Part shown: positions 41,052 to 50,551 of the stretch, in pieces | How positions within the stretch are numbered: the first letter of the stretch is position 1 | Layout: each line of letters opens with the position of its first letter | Source of the DNA: Cytobacillus citreus | Lineage (GTDB): Bacteria; Bacillota; Bacilli; Bacillales; Cytobacillaceae | NCBI RefSeq assembly: GCF_018343665.1 | Contig: NZ_JAGYPM010000003.1 | Location: forward strand, 956,697-1,015,256 | Length of the DNA: 58,560 nucleotides | Direction: 5' to 3' | Translations under genes and position numbers: made by a program | Notes under the pieces: model-generated | Told to the model about the DNA's origin: nothing | The model's input: only the letters and a program-made list of their open reading frames with translations | Databases searched by the model: none

Positions 41052-42802
41052 CAGCATTCGCCATCCAATAATTGACTTATTTCCCGGGAAACCGCGTCCC
41101 ATAATTCTCGATGCTCTTGAATATTTTTATCTCGGTTTGTTGTAATTTCCATTACTTTTAAACCTGGCTTTTCTTTATTTGCATTTATTGAGGAAGAAAG
41201 ATGCTCCCAGCTAGTTATTAACTCATAATGTCCGCCATACATTTCTACGACAGACTGGAATTTCAAATCTAATGGTGTCCCAAAAAGCTGTTCAAAGTTT
41301 TTTGGATGGCTTGCCTGCGGCAGAAACGAGAATATTCCTCCGCCATTATTATTGATTAATAGGATATTAATATCGATTCCAAATTGCTTTGCCGCAATTA
41401 AACCGTTCAGATCGTGGAAAAATGTAAGATCCCCTAATACTAAGTAAAGCGGCTGTAAGAATGTCCCTGCACCTAAAGCAGTTGAAATGATACCATCAAT
41501 TCCATTCGCTCCACGATTAGCCATAATTCTTATTGATTTATGATTAAAATGGAAAAAAGTATCCAAATCTCGAATCGGCATGCTATTTCCAACAAATAAT
41601 GTAGCACCTTCAGGCAGTCTTTCAGTCAGCAGATAAAATAGTTTTCCTTCACTTAATACATCTAGTTCATTAATTTCTGCTAAATTCTTTCGAGTTAATT
41701 GATTTATTTTTTCCCACTTTTCAAAATAGGAAAGACTGTTCTTCTTAGAAATATAAGGAATAATCGAGCGACAAAAATCTGTTTCATGACAATAAACCAT
41801 TTCTGAGGACAACATTCCTGGATCTCTCCATCCGGCTCCACCATCAATAACAAATTGTCGTACATCACTATTTTCTTTTAGAAAAATGGTTAAAGGCTTA
41901 GACACAGGCATTGCACCAAAACGAATGACAACATCTGGCTTTAAATATTGCTTTGTTTTTTCATTTTTTAAAAAGGTGTCATATGTATCAATAATATAAG
42001 TTCCACTATGGCTTCCACTTCTTAGTTGAGAAAGCGGGTCAGCAAGAATAGGGAATTGAAGCCTTTCTGCTAAGGCGATGACTGCTTCATTAAAGCCATC
42101 CGCTTCAATTGATCCACAAACAATGATTCCTCTTTCATACGAACTGAGATTTTCTCCAATTTCATTGTATTCCTCATTCGTAAGCTTATATTCCCCAGCT
42201 TGAATACGTACATATCCGGCTGAGCGCTCAGTTAACTCAAATAAGTCCGCCTTGTCCAATTGCGGAATTAATGGCTCTCTAAAAGGAAAATTCAAATGTA
42301 CAGGCCCTGCTGGAGAACGTTTAGCTGTAGAAGCTGCCCTAGCACAAATAGTGCGTACATACCGAATCATGTCTTTAGAATCCTCTGGTGGCGCCATTTC
42401 AACAAACCATTTAACATGATTTCCATATAAGTGAATTTGATCAATGGCTTGTGGAGCACCAACATCTCTTAATTCATGAGGGCGATCAGCTGTTAAAACA
42501 AGGAGTGGCACTCTTGCAATATTTGCTTCCACAATAGCAGGGAAGTAGTTTGCTGCTGCTGTCCCTGATGTACATAGAATAGCTACAGGCCTTTTAGAGG
42601 CCTTTGCCATTCCTAAAGCAAAAAAGGCAGCCGAACGCTCGTCCACATGAATATGCACACGAAGTTCAGGATGCTCAGCCATTACCATTGCCAAAGGGGT
42701 AGACCTTGAACCAGGACTCACCACAACATCCTCTACCCCGATATTTACTAATTCTGATACGAAAGCAGCGATATAAGTGGTTAATGTTTCTTGATGATTC
42801 AT
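41051..42802 (-). CDS. menD: SEPHCHC synthase (2-oxoglutarate decarboxylase/transferase)
   Basis: 583 residues. Thiamine-diphosphate enzyme: N-terminal GVEDVVVSPGSRSTPLAMV with catalytic region HVDERSAAFFALGMAKASKRPVAILCTSGTAAANYFPAI, and C-terminal cofactor motif LVLGDLTFFHDLNGLIAAKQFGIDINILLINNNGG. Start ATG 42802 overlaps the menF stop. Joins 2-oxoglutarate to isochorismate made by MenF. Confidence 0.95.
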   Translation of the reverse strand: MNHQETLTTYIAAFVSELVNIGVEDVVVSPGSRSTPLAMVMAEHPELRVHIHVDERSAAFFALGMAKASKRPVAILCTSGTAAANYFPAIVEANIARVPLLVLTADRPHELRDVGAPQAIDQIHLYGNHVKWFVEMAPPEDSKDMIRYVRTICARAASTAKRSPAGPVHLNFPFREPLIPQLDKADLFELTERSAGYVRIQAGEYKLTNEEYNEIGENLSSYERGIIVCGSIEADGFNEAVIALAERLQFPILADPLSQLRSGSHSGTYIIDTYDTFLKNEKTKQYLKPDVVIRFGAMPVSKPLTIFLKENSDVRQFVIDGGAGWRDPGMLSSEMVYCHETDFCRSIIPYISKKNSLSYFEKWEKINQLTRKNLAEINELDVLSEGKLFYLLTERLPEGATLFVGNSMPIRDLDTFFHFNHKSIRIMANRGANGIDGIISTALGAGTFLQPLYLVLGDLTFFHDLNGLIAAKQFGIDINILLINNNGGGIFSFLPQASHPKNFEQLFGTPLDLKFQSVVEMYGGHYELITSWEHLSSSINANKEKPGLKVMEITTNRDKNIQEHRELWDAVSREISQLLDGEC

Positions 42803-44205
42803 TTATTATTTCCTCCAAGAGCAGTCAGCATCGGCCGGAATTTTATTTTAGTTTCAATATACTCACTGTCTGCATTAGAATCCTTTACAACACCGCAACC
42901 AGCAAAAATAGAAGCTTCATCCTTCTGAATAAGGCCTGATCGAATAGATACAGCAAACTCTCCATTGTCCTGATAATCCACCCAGCCAAGTGGAGCGCCA
43001 TAAAAGCCTCTATCAAGCTCCTCAACTTCACGGATTTTCTCTACTGCTTCTTGCTTTGGCAGCCCTCCCAATGCAGGAGTTGGGTGGAGACGGTCAACTA
43101 ATAAAAGCAAAGAAGTATCTTCTTTAGCTACTCCTGCCACCGGTGTATAAAGATGCTGAATATCTCTCATTTTCAGCAAATTAGTCTCCTTAGGTAATGA
43201 CACTTCCTCACAAACCTCTTCCATAGCCTCTTTTATCATCTGCACAACATATTGATGCTCGATTAAATTTTTTGGATCATTCAATAATTCTTCTCCAAGC
43301 ATTTGATCCTCGTCTTTTGTTTTGCCCCTCGCAATCGATCCAGCTAGACAAGTGGTAAAGAGGTTATTCCCAGTCTTTTTCACTAGCCGTTCCGGAGAGG
43401 CGCCAATAAAGCAATCACCGTTCGATTCAAAGGCAAAAATAAAGCTGTCTTGCTGCTGTTTCAACAATAGTTCAAGGACATTTTCCACTTCCACTTGTTT
43501 GTCATAAATTAATCTCGTTTCTCTAGCAAGAACAACCTTTTCTAACGGACCTTGTTTTAATTCCTTTACAACAGATGAAACAGTTTCTTTCCATTCCGCG
43601 GGATTGATTTCAATCTCTTTTACTAGTTGATGCCCATCTTGTTTCTTAGCATCTATTATAGATGAAAAAAGTGCGTTTTTTTCCTTATTAATAATCTCAA
43701 CAAGCGTGTGATCATCATGTTGAGTACAAATGATATTTGTCGTTAAAAAGGCTTTTCCTTGTATGACACTATACATAAATGTAGGAATATGGAATAGCGA
43801 ATCGGAATATTTAGACCAAAGCTTGGTTTTCTCTTTTAATGGATCAAAGGAAAATCCACCAAACATAAGAGGTCCTATGCCATTCAAATTAAATCGATTA
43901 AAAATGATGGCATCTTTAATTAAGCGCTTCCACTCATTTTCTACATGAAAAAAGCGGCCAGCTGCCTGATCCGATTGAATTTGGTTACATATTCCCATAC
44001 CGATGATAAAGGTTTCCTCTGAAGGGTCTTTCCAGAAAAAACGCTCACCAAAAAAGCCTTCTACTCCTGCTGTGAAGAAAGTAAGAGGATCTATATGATT
44101 AATCTGCTGCACTTCACTTACTAAAACTGGTTTAGATAAGGCTTTTGCCCTATCAATTGCTTCCAGGATCCCTTCTTTTAGTTCCGTTTCTTGTTTGGTA
44201 ACCAA
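42799..44205 (-). CDS. menF: Isochorismate synthase
   Basis: 468 residues from TTG 44205 (GGAGGGG five bases before), close to the B. subtilis length; an ATG at 44235 lacks a site. Chorismate-binding fold with EKVVLARETRLIY, IFAFESNGDCFIGASPERLV, LAGSIARGKTKDED, HLYTPVAGV, LHPTPALGGLPK and YGAPLGWVD, FAVSIRSGLI. First step of the menaquinone path. Confidence 0.95.
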   Translation of the reverse strand: MVTKQETELKEGILEAIDRAKALSKPVLVSEVQQINHIDPLTFFTAGVEGFFGERFFWKDPSEETFIIGMGICNQIQSDQAAGRFFHVENEWKRLIKDAIIFNRFNLNGIGPLMFGGFSFDPLKEKTKLWSKYSDSLFHIPTFMYSVIQGKAFLTTNIICTQHDDHTLVEIINKEKNALFSSIIDAKKQDGHQLVKEIEINPAEWKETVSSVVKELKQGPLEKVVLARETRLIYDKQVEVENVLELLLKQQQDSFIFAFESNGDCFIGASPERLVKKTGNNLFTTCLAGSIARGKTKDEDQMLGEELLNDPKNLIEHQYVVQMIKEAMEEVCEEVSLPKETNLLKMRDIQHLYTPVAGVAKEDTSLLLLVDRLHPTPALGGLPKQEAVEKIREVEELDRGFYGAPLGWVDYQDNGEFAVSIRSGLIQKDEASIFAGCGVVKDSNADSEYIETKIKFRPMLTALGGNNK

Positions 44206-44251
44206 AAAAACCCCTCCAAAAACACCTAATAACATATTCCAAGCTTATTTT

Positions 44252-44281
44252 AACATACTCCTCACTACATTCATATGTCAA
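44252..44281 (-). promoter_or_regulatory. Sigma-A-type promoter of the menFDHB operon
   Basis: Minus strand TTGACA (44281-44276), 18 bases, TATGTT (44257-44252), 47 bases before the TTG start. Good -35, weak -10. Confidence 0.55.
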
Positions 44282-44398
44282 TGCTAGTCATATTTAGGAC
44301 AAGTTATCTTACTTTAAATTATGTTTTGTTATTCCGTACCATTGACACTTTGCTTCTCTCAACTTACACTTATCGTTGAGAAGAACTCTAGATCAATT

Positions 44399-44427
44399 TT
44401 GACAGTACAAACCTTTTCCATTATAAT
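44399..44427 (+). promoter_or_regulatory. Consensus sigma-A promoter of menA
   Basis: TTGACA (44399-44404), 17 bases, TATAAT (44422-44427). Leaves a leader of about 100 bases before menA. No gene in 44206-44537. Confidence 0.88.
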
Positions 44428-44537
44428 AAATAGGTTTGATAAAAAGAAAAGCAGAATCGCCTAATTGCGCAAAGCTAAATGGAAAAACTTTTGGATTCAA
44501 ATTTTACATTTAATATAGACGACGAGGGGAGAGTTCT

Positions 44538-45467
44538 ATGCAAACACAAATGCATACAAATATTCCAACTTCCAATTCAAAAAACTGGAAGGTTTGGTGG
44601 CAATTAACAAGACCTCATACTCTTACTGCTTCTTTTGTACCAGTCCTGCTTGGAACGGCCTTAGCCCTTCAAGTAACGGAAATCCATTTTGGATTATTTC
44701 TTGCTATGTTAATTGCTAGCCTACTTATTCAAGCTGCAACGAATATGTTCAATGAATACTATGACTATAAGCATGGACTTGACAATGAAGAATCGGTCGG
44801 GATTGGAGGTGCGATTGTTCGCGATGGCATTAAACCAAAAACGATCTTGAATTTAGCATTAGCCCTTTATGGAATTTCTCTATTAATTGGTATTTATATT
44901 TGTATGAGCAGCAGCTGGTGGCTTGCTCTTATCGGACTTGTTTGTATGCTTGTTGGCTATTTATATACAGGCGGCCCAATGCCAATTGCATATACCCCGT
45001 TTGGTGAAATTGTTTCTGGTTTCTTTATGGGCATGATTATTATTCTGATTTCCTTCTTTATTCAAACAGGAACGATAACACCTACGAGTATTTTAGTTTC
45101 TTTTCCTATATTAATTCTAGTTGGAGCCATTATGTTATCGAATAATATCCGTGACTTGGATGGCGATAAGGAATTTGGACGAAAAACTCTTGCCATTTTA
45201 ATTGGTCGAAATAGAGCTATACGTTTGCTTGCTGGGATGTTTATTATTTCATATGCATGGGTTTTCATTCTTATTGCGATGAATATTATTTCTCCTTGGC
45301 TGGCAATTGTCATTCTAAGTGCTCCAAAAGCGATTAAAGCAACAAAAGGATTTATTGGAAAAACAGTTCCAATACAGATGATGCCTGCTATGAAGGCAAC
45401 AGCTCAGACAAATACCACTTTTGGATTTTTATTATCAATTGGCCTCTTTATAGGATATTTATTATAA
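44538..45467 (+). CDS. menA: 1,4-Dihydroxy-2-naphthoate polyprenyltransferase
   Basis: 309 residues, ATG 44538 (GAGGGGAGAG). UbiA-type membrane enzyme with two Asp motifs: NMFNEYYDYKHGLDNEE near residue 70 and NNIRDLDGDKEFGRKTLAI near 200; about eight to nine membrane helices; TRPHTLTASFVPVLLGTALA at the start. Joins the prenyl tail to the quinone ring. Divergent from the other men genes, unlike B. subtilis where menA is elsewhere. Confidence 0.95.
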   Translation: MQTQMHTNIPTSNSKNWKVWWQLTRPHTLTASFVPVLLGTALALQVTEIHFGLFLAMLIASLLIQAATNMFNEYYDYKHGLDNEESVGIGGAIVRDGIKPKTILNLALALYGISLLIGIYICMSSSWWLALIGLVCMLVGYLYTGGPMPIAYTPFGEIVSGFFMGMIIILISFFIQTGTITPTSILVSFPILILVGAIMLSNNIRDLDGDKEFGRKTLAILIGRNRAIRLLAGMFIISYAWVFILIAMNIISPWLAIVILSAPKAIKATKGFIGKTVPIQMMPAMKATAQTNTTFGFLLSIGLFIGYLL

Positions 45468-45480
45468 GATTTAGAATGAT

Positions 45481-45508
45481 CCCATGCATATTGCATGGGT
45501 TTTTTTCT
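45481..45508 (+). terminator. Terminator after menA
   Basis: CCCATGCA, TAT loop, TGCATGGG (45481-45499), then TTTTTTT. Confidence 0.9.
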
Positions 45509-45626
45509 GAAAAAATTTATATTGTCATGATTTTATTAATAAGGTTCATACTAACTTCATAAGAATGACCACTGAGAATTTAATTTCAATATAAAGTGGA
45601 AACGAACTTATGAGGAAGTGATTAGT

Positions 45627-46379
45627 TTGTTAACAATTGAACAACTAAGCCAACTAAAGCAGCAATTAAATGAGGAAAAATCTTCTTTAGAATCACAGCT
45701 GCATGGAAATAAAGAAGGCAGCCTTCAAGGAGTAAATGCACGCGAGACAGTCGGAGAGCTATCTATTTATGATAATCACCCTGCAGATATGGGATCTGAA
45801 TTATATGACAGAACAAAGGATTTTGCCTTAGAAGAGCATCATGATTCCGAGCTCAATAAAATAAATGCGGCACTTCAAGCGATGGAAGATCGTTCATATG
45901 GAAAATGCAAAGTATGTGGCAATGATATTCCATTTGAACGCCTCGAAGCTCTTCCTTATACTTTATATTGTAAGGAACATAGCCAAGAACAAAGAGTTCC
46001 CGGCGATCGGCCAGTAGAAGAAGATGTACTTGAGCCTGCACATGGAAATGCCTTTCAGCACCATCAATTCAGGGAAGTCATTGATAATGAGGATAGCTTT
46101 CAAGAGGTTGCCCGATTCGGAACATCTGAAACACCATCTGACCTAAGAGGCGATTATGAAGACTACAACTCCCTTTATAATGAAGGCCATGATGATGAAG
46201 GCTTCACAGAGGATTATGAAACTTTCATCGCCAATAACATTGAAGGGACAGAAAGAAGGATTTTTCCATCAAAAAAACACGAAGAATATGAAGCCATGCT
46301 TGATGAAGTTGGCAGCGATACACCATTCGGAGACGTACATTATCGACGAACAGATGGATATGTAGAAGTAGATGAATAA
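45627..46379 (+). CDS. yteA: YteA-like DksA/TraR zinc-finger protein
   Basis: 250 residues from TTG 45627 (GAGGAAGTG; GTG 45618 overlaps that), giving LTIEQLSQLKQQL like B. subtilis YteA. N-terminal coiled coil, ELSIYDNHPADMGSELYDRTKDFALEEH, zinc finger CKVCGNDIPFERLEALPYTLYCKEH, then an acidic tail with ARFGTSETPSD and FIANNIEGTERR. Thought to be a sporulation-linked DksA relative. Neighbour of the men genes also in B. subtilis. Confidence 0.88.
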   Translation: MLTIEQLSQLKQQLNEEKSSLESQLHGNKEGSLQGVNARETVGELSIYDNHPADMGSELYDRTKDFALEEHHDSELNKINAALQAMEDRSYGKCKVCGNDIPFERLEALPYTLYCKEHSQEQRVPGDRPVEEDVLEPAHGNAFQHHQFREVIDNEDSFQEVARFGTSETPSDLRGDYEDYNSLYNEGHDDEGFTEDYETFIANNIEGTERRIFPSKKHEEYEAMLDEVGSDTPFGDVHYRRTDGYVEVDE

Positions 46380-46386
46380 ATGAACG

Positions 46387-46416
46387 AAGAGCACCTGAGT
46401 ATTGGTGCTCTTTTAC
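46387..46416 (+). terminator. Terminator after yteA
   Basis: AGAGCACC, 8-nt loop, GGTGCTCT (46388-46411), then TTT. Confidence 0.85.
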
Positions 46417-46509
46417 AATGTCTCTTTCCTAAGAGATTGTTGTTCAATGTTCCAGGACTATTATATAAAAATTTCAATTATGAACAGTGTTGATGACCGT
46501 GAGCGCCAT

Positions 46510-46663
46510 TTTCTTCATGAGACAGGCATCAAAGATGGCTTTTGATTACCGTAAACCCCTTTTTCTTCATGAGACGGGCATCAAAGATGGCTTTTGATTA
46601 CCGTAAACCCCTTTTTCTTCATGAGACGGGCATCAAAGATGGCTTTTGATTACCGTAAACCCC
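46510..46663. repeat. Three tandem 52-bp repeats
   Basis: Unit starts TTTCTTCATGAGACGGGCAT, includes ATCAAAGATGGCTTTTGAT (a small hairpin) and ends ATTACCGTAAACCCC. Copies 2 and 3 are identical; copy 1 differs by A for G in GACAGG. Not coding. A degenerate TCATCAAAGACG follows. Lies at the 3' end of the glg operon. Confidence 0.95.
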
Positions 46664-46716
46664 GATTTTAAAGGAACAAAGTCATCAAAGACGAAAACCG
46701 CTTTTTCAGTAAGCCT

Positions 46717-49110
46717 CTAAATTGATTTTATTTTCCAGATCTCTTCTGCATATTCACGTATCGTGCGATCACTGGAAAAATAGCCAGATGCAGCGATATT
46801 TCTTAAGCTCTTCTTTAGCCATTGGTCTTGATTTTCGTAAGTTCTTTCTGCCTGTCTTTGAATATTTACATACGAATCGAAGTCACGAAGGACAAAATAT
46901 TGATCATTTTCCATGAGTAATGAATCAACAATAGGCTCGAATTCACCATCAACATCAGGAAAGAAGCCATTTATTAATTGATCTACTACTTGACGTATCC
47001 TTTTGTCATGATGGTAATAATCTAGTGAATGGTAACCACCTTGCTGTTCATATTCCATTACCTTTTCTGCTGTTAGACCAAAGATAAATAAATGGTCGAA
47101 TCCTACCTTTTCCATCATTTCAACATTCGCCCCATCAAGTGTCCCTACAGTCAAGGCACCATTCATCATAAATTTCATATTCCCAGTTCCTGACGCTTCT
47201 TTACTAGCAGTTGATATTTGCTCACTAATATCTGCTGCAGGAAATACTTCCTCAGCTAATGAAACTCGATAATTTTCAAGAAATACAACCTTTAATTTTT
47301 CTTTAGTCATCTCATCTTGATTAACTATATCTGCTACTGTGTTAATAAGCTTAATAATTTTCTTGGCATAATAATACCCTGGTGAAGCTTTCGCACCGAA
47401 TATAAACGTGCGTGGATACATATGGAAGCTCGAGTCCTCTTTCAACCTATTATATAAATACATTACATGTAAAATATTTAAGAGCTGCCTTTTATAAGCG
47501 TGAAGTCTTTTCACATGGATATCAAAAATAGAGGCAGTATCCACAACAAGTCCAGTCTTATCCTTAATCCTTCTAGCTAGCCTTGTCTTATTTTGCTGCT
47601 TCACTTGGAAAAGCTGCTGTAGAAAGGAATGATCCTCCTCATATTTTATTAATTGCATTAGCTTTTTTGGTTCCCAAATCCAATCATTCCCTATAGCTTC
47701 TGAAATAAGGCTCGCTAAAAGTGGATTCGCTTTTAACAGCCATCTTCTATGTGTAATGCCATTCGTTTTATTATTAAATTTTCCCGGAAAAATTTGATAA
47801 AAAGAATTCATTTCCCTTTTTTTTAAAATCTCTGTATGAAGTGCAGCTACACCATTCACACTATAGCTTCCTACAAGTGCAAGATGAGCCATTTTCACTT
47901 GATCTTGGGCAATAATGGCCATACTCTCAATTCGCTTCCATTCCCCTGGATACTTCCCCCACAGTATCTGGCAAAATCTCTCATTTATTTCACCTACGAT
48001 CATATAAATACGAGGCAGTAATGGCTGGAAAATACGAACTGGCCATTTTTCTAATGCCTCTGATAATGTAGTATGATTTGTATAGGAAATGGTATTCACA
48101 GTTATCTGCCAGGCCTCATCCCATCCAATGCCCTCCTCATCAAGCAGTATTCGCATAAGCTCTGGGATTGCAAGAACGGGGTGAGTATCGTTAATATGAA
48201 TACTAATGTACTCATGAAAAGCATGTAAGCATTCATGCTGCTTTTTATAGGAGTGGATAATAGACTGAAGGCTTGCAGACACAAGAAAATACTGCTGTTT
48301 TAACCGCAGAATTTTTCCTTCATCATGAGTATCATCCGGATATAAAAATTCCGAAACTAATTCTGTATCTCTCTTATATTTTAAAATATCTTTATGCACC
48401 GGATAGGCAGACGGCTCTGCACTCCATAGCCTAAGCGTATTGACAGTTTCCGTTTTATACCCGACAATCGGCATATCATAAGGGACAGCTGTGATTGTTT
48501 CAGCATCTACATGGCGAAAAAAAAGCCCCCCATTTTCCTCCTTACAATCAACACTTCCCCAAAACGGTACCTTTACTGCCAAATCCTCTCTCCTAACTTC
48601 CCACACATGCCCATGCCGAAGCCACTGCTCAGGCAGTTCCACTTGGTATCCATCCACAATTTTCTGCTCAAATAAACCATGCTTATAGCGAATTCCGCAC
48701 CCATGTCCCGGTAAATTCAACGAGGCTAAAGAATCCATAAAACAGGCTGCAAGTCTTCCAAGGCCCCCGTTTCCTAACCCAGCGTCAGACTCTATTTCCT
48801 CTAGAGCACATAAATCAATGCCTAAATCCTTTAAGCCATCCTTTACAACAACCTCTATCCCTAAATTTAATAAATTATGATAGAGAAGCCTGCCTAGCAA
48901 AAATTCAATCGAAAAATAATAAACCTTCTTTCCTTTTGAAGTTCGGTAACGCTCATTTGTGTTAATCCATCCTGTACTAATATATTCCCTCACCATGTTT
49001 CCTAGGGTAGAATATTGATCACGCTTCGTACTTTCTCCAAAGCTTTTTCCGCACATCATCTCAAGCTTTTGTAAAAAGGCTTGTTTAAACTTTTCTTTAT
49101 TAGAAAACAT
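46717..49110 (-). CDS. glgP: Glycogen phosphorylase
   Basis: 797 residues from ATG 49110 (TAGGAGTG), inside the end of glgA. Motifs: EIESDAGLGNGGLGRLAACFMDSLASL, NDTHPVLAIPELMRILLDEEG, KRLHAYKRQLLNILHV, and the pyridoxal-phosphate lysine in EASGTGNMKFMMNGALTVGTLDGANVEM. Releases glucose-1-phosphate from glycogen. Last gene of the operon. Confidence 0.96.
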   Translation of the reverse strand: MFSNKEKFKQAFLQKLEMMCGKSFGESTKRDQYSTLGNMVREYISTGWINTNERYRTSKGKKVYYFSIEFLLGRLLYHNLLNLGIEVVVKDGLKDLGIDLCALEEIESDAGLGNGGLGRLAACFMDSLASLNLPGHGCGIRYKHGLFEQKIVDGYQVELPEQWLRHGHVWEVRREDLAVKVPFWGSVDCKEENGGLFFRHVDAETITAVPYDMPIVGYKTETVNTLRLWSAEPSAYPVHKDILKYKRDTELVSEFLYPDDTHDEGKILRLKQQYFLVSASLQSIIHSYKKQHECLHAFHEYISIHINDTHPVLAIPELMRILLDEEGIGWDEAWQITVNTISYTNHTTLSEALEKWPVRIFQPLLPRIYMIVGEINERFCQILWGKYPGEWKRIESMAIIAQDQVKMAHLALVGSYSVNGVAALHTEILKKREMNSFYQIFPGKFNNKTNGITHRRWLLKANPLLASLISEAIGNDWIWEPKKLMQLIKYEEDHSFLQQLFQVKQQNKTRLARRIKDKTGLVVDTASIFDIHVKRLHAYKRQLLNILHVMYLYNRLKEDSSFHMYPRTFIFGAKASPGYYYAKKIIKLINTVADIVNQDEMTKEKLKVVFLENYRVSLAEEVFPAADISEQISTASKEASGTGNMKFMMNGALTVGTLDGANVEMMEKVGFDHLFIFGLTAEKVMEYEQQGGYHSLDYYHHDKRIRQVVDQLINGFFPDVDGEFEPIVDSLLMENDQYFVLRDFDSYVNIQRQAERTYENQDQWLKKSLRNIAASGYFSSDRTIREYAEEIWKIKSI

Positions 49111-50551
49111 GACTTTCACTCCTAGAGATGATTTCTGCGTAAAGACAGTTATATTGATAAGCAGACCGTGCCCAGCTGTAATCCATCGTCATTGCATTTA
49201 TCACAATCACGTTCCAGCATGATTCATCCCTATAAAAACTAAGTGCTCTTTGTATCGTAAAAAGCATATCATGAGCATTAAAATGCTTGAATGAAAAGCC
49301 GTTGCCTTTACCTGTTCCTTCATTAAATGACTGAACTGTATCATTCAGCCCTCCCGTTTCTCTAACGATTGGAATGGCCCCGTATTTCATTGCTATCATC
49401 TGACCGAGTCCACAAGGCTCGAATTTTGAAGGCATCAGAAAAAGATCGGCTGCTGCATAAATTTGGTGGGCAATCCCTTCGTCAAAGCCAATATAAGCTC
49501 TAAATTTATTCGGATAGGCTAACTCCATCTCTCTAAAAAATTGTTCATACTGGACATCACCTGTACCTAAAATCAACATCTGTATGTTATCTGACATCAA
49601 CTCTTGAAAAACACAGTGCAGGAGGTCAAGCCCCTTTTGCTCTGTCAGTCTCGTGACCATGGCAATAAGAGGAATTTTATCAGCAATCGGAAGACCAAAT
49701 TGTTTTTGTATATGTAGCTTATTTACCGATTTCTTTTTTAAATTTTTATGATTATAGCTTTCGGTTAGAAAATTATCGTTTTCAGGATTATAAATTGTCT
49801 CATCAATGCCATTTAATATCCCTTCCAGATCGGAAGACCGATGCTGTAAAAGAAGATGCAGCTTTTCACCATAGTGCTCCATTTGTATTTCATTCTTATA
49901 AGTGGGGCTGACCGTTGTAATTTTATCAGCTGCCACAATCGCACCCTTCATAAAGTTAATATTGCCATAGAACTCAAGTTGATCAACATGAAAATGACGG
50001 TCACTAAGACATAATAAATCAGCCAGTGCATGATTCGGCATGATTCCCTGAAATTGCAGATTGTGAATCGTAAATACAGTTCGTATAAATTCATATCCTT
50101 TTTTTGCTTGATATTCAACTCTTAACAAGAAGGGAATCATCCCTGTATGCCAATCATGACAATGAATAACATCAGGGTAGAACGGAATAAATGGAAGAGC
50201 ATCCAATACCGCTCTGTTAAAAAAAGCAAATCTCTCACCATCATCATAAGCTCCATACAATTTTTCTCGATGAAAATAATATTCATTATCTACAAAATAA
50301 TAAGTAATCCCTTGATACTCTATCTCTTCAATCCCACAATATTGGTTTCTCCAACCTACCTTAACTGTAAATTCTGCTTTTTTTGTCATTTTTGATTTAT
50401 ATTCGTTTAAGATCAACCCATATTTCGGCAGAATAACCCTGATATCAGTCCCTTGCTTGAAAATCTCCTTTGGCAAAGAACCAGCAACATCAGCGAGTCC
50501 ACCCGATTTAACAAATGGAACACATTCTGAAACAACAAATAATACTTTCAC
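49100..50551 (-). CDS. glgA: Glycogen synthase (ADP-glucose)
   Basis: 483 residues. GT5 family: N-terminal VSECVPFVKSGGLADVAGSLPKEI with the ADP-glucose-binding KxGGL, DWHTGMIPFLL, FTIHNLQFQG, and C-terminal FLMPSKFEPCGLGQMIAMKYGAIPIVRETGGL with the conserved Glu. Start overlaps the glgD stop by four bases (ATGA). Confidence 0.96.
   Translation of the reverse strand: MKVLFVVSECVPFVKSGGLADVAGSLPKEIFKQGTDIRVILPKYGLILNEYKSKMTKKAEFTVKVGWRNQYCGIEEIEYQGITYYFVDNEYYFHREKLYGAYDDGERFAFFNRAVLDALPFIPFYPDVIHCHDWHTGMIPFLLRVEYQAKKGYEFIRTVFTIHNLQFQGIMPNHALADLLCLSDRHFHVDQLEFYGNINFMKGAIVAADKITTVSPTYKNEIQMEHYGEKLHLLLQHRSSDLEGILNGIDETIYNPENDNFLTESYNHKNLKKKSVNKLHIQKQFGLPIADKIPLIAMVTRLTEQKGLDLLHCVFQELMSDNIQMLILGTGDVQYEQFFREMELAYPNKFRAYIGFDEGIAHQIYAAADLFLMPSKFEPCGLGQMIAMKYGAIPIVRETGGLNDTVQSFNEGTGKGNGFSFKHFNAHDMLFTIQRALSFYRDESCWNVIVINAMTMDYSWARSAYQYNCLYAEIISRSESHVF

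Noticed and set aside
46510..46663. CRISPR array
   Set aside because: The repeats are directly adjacent with no variable spacers.
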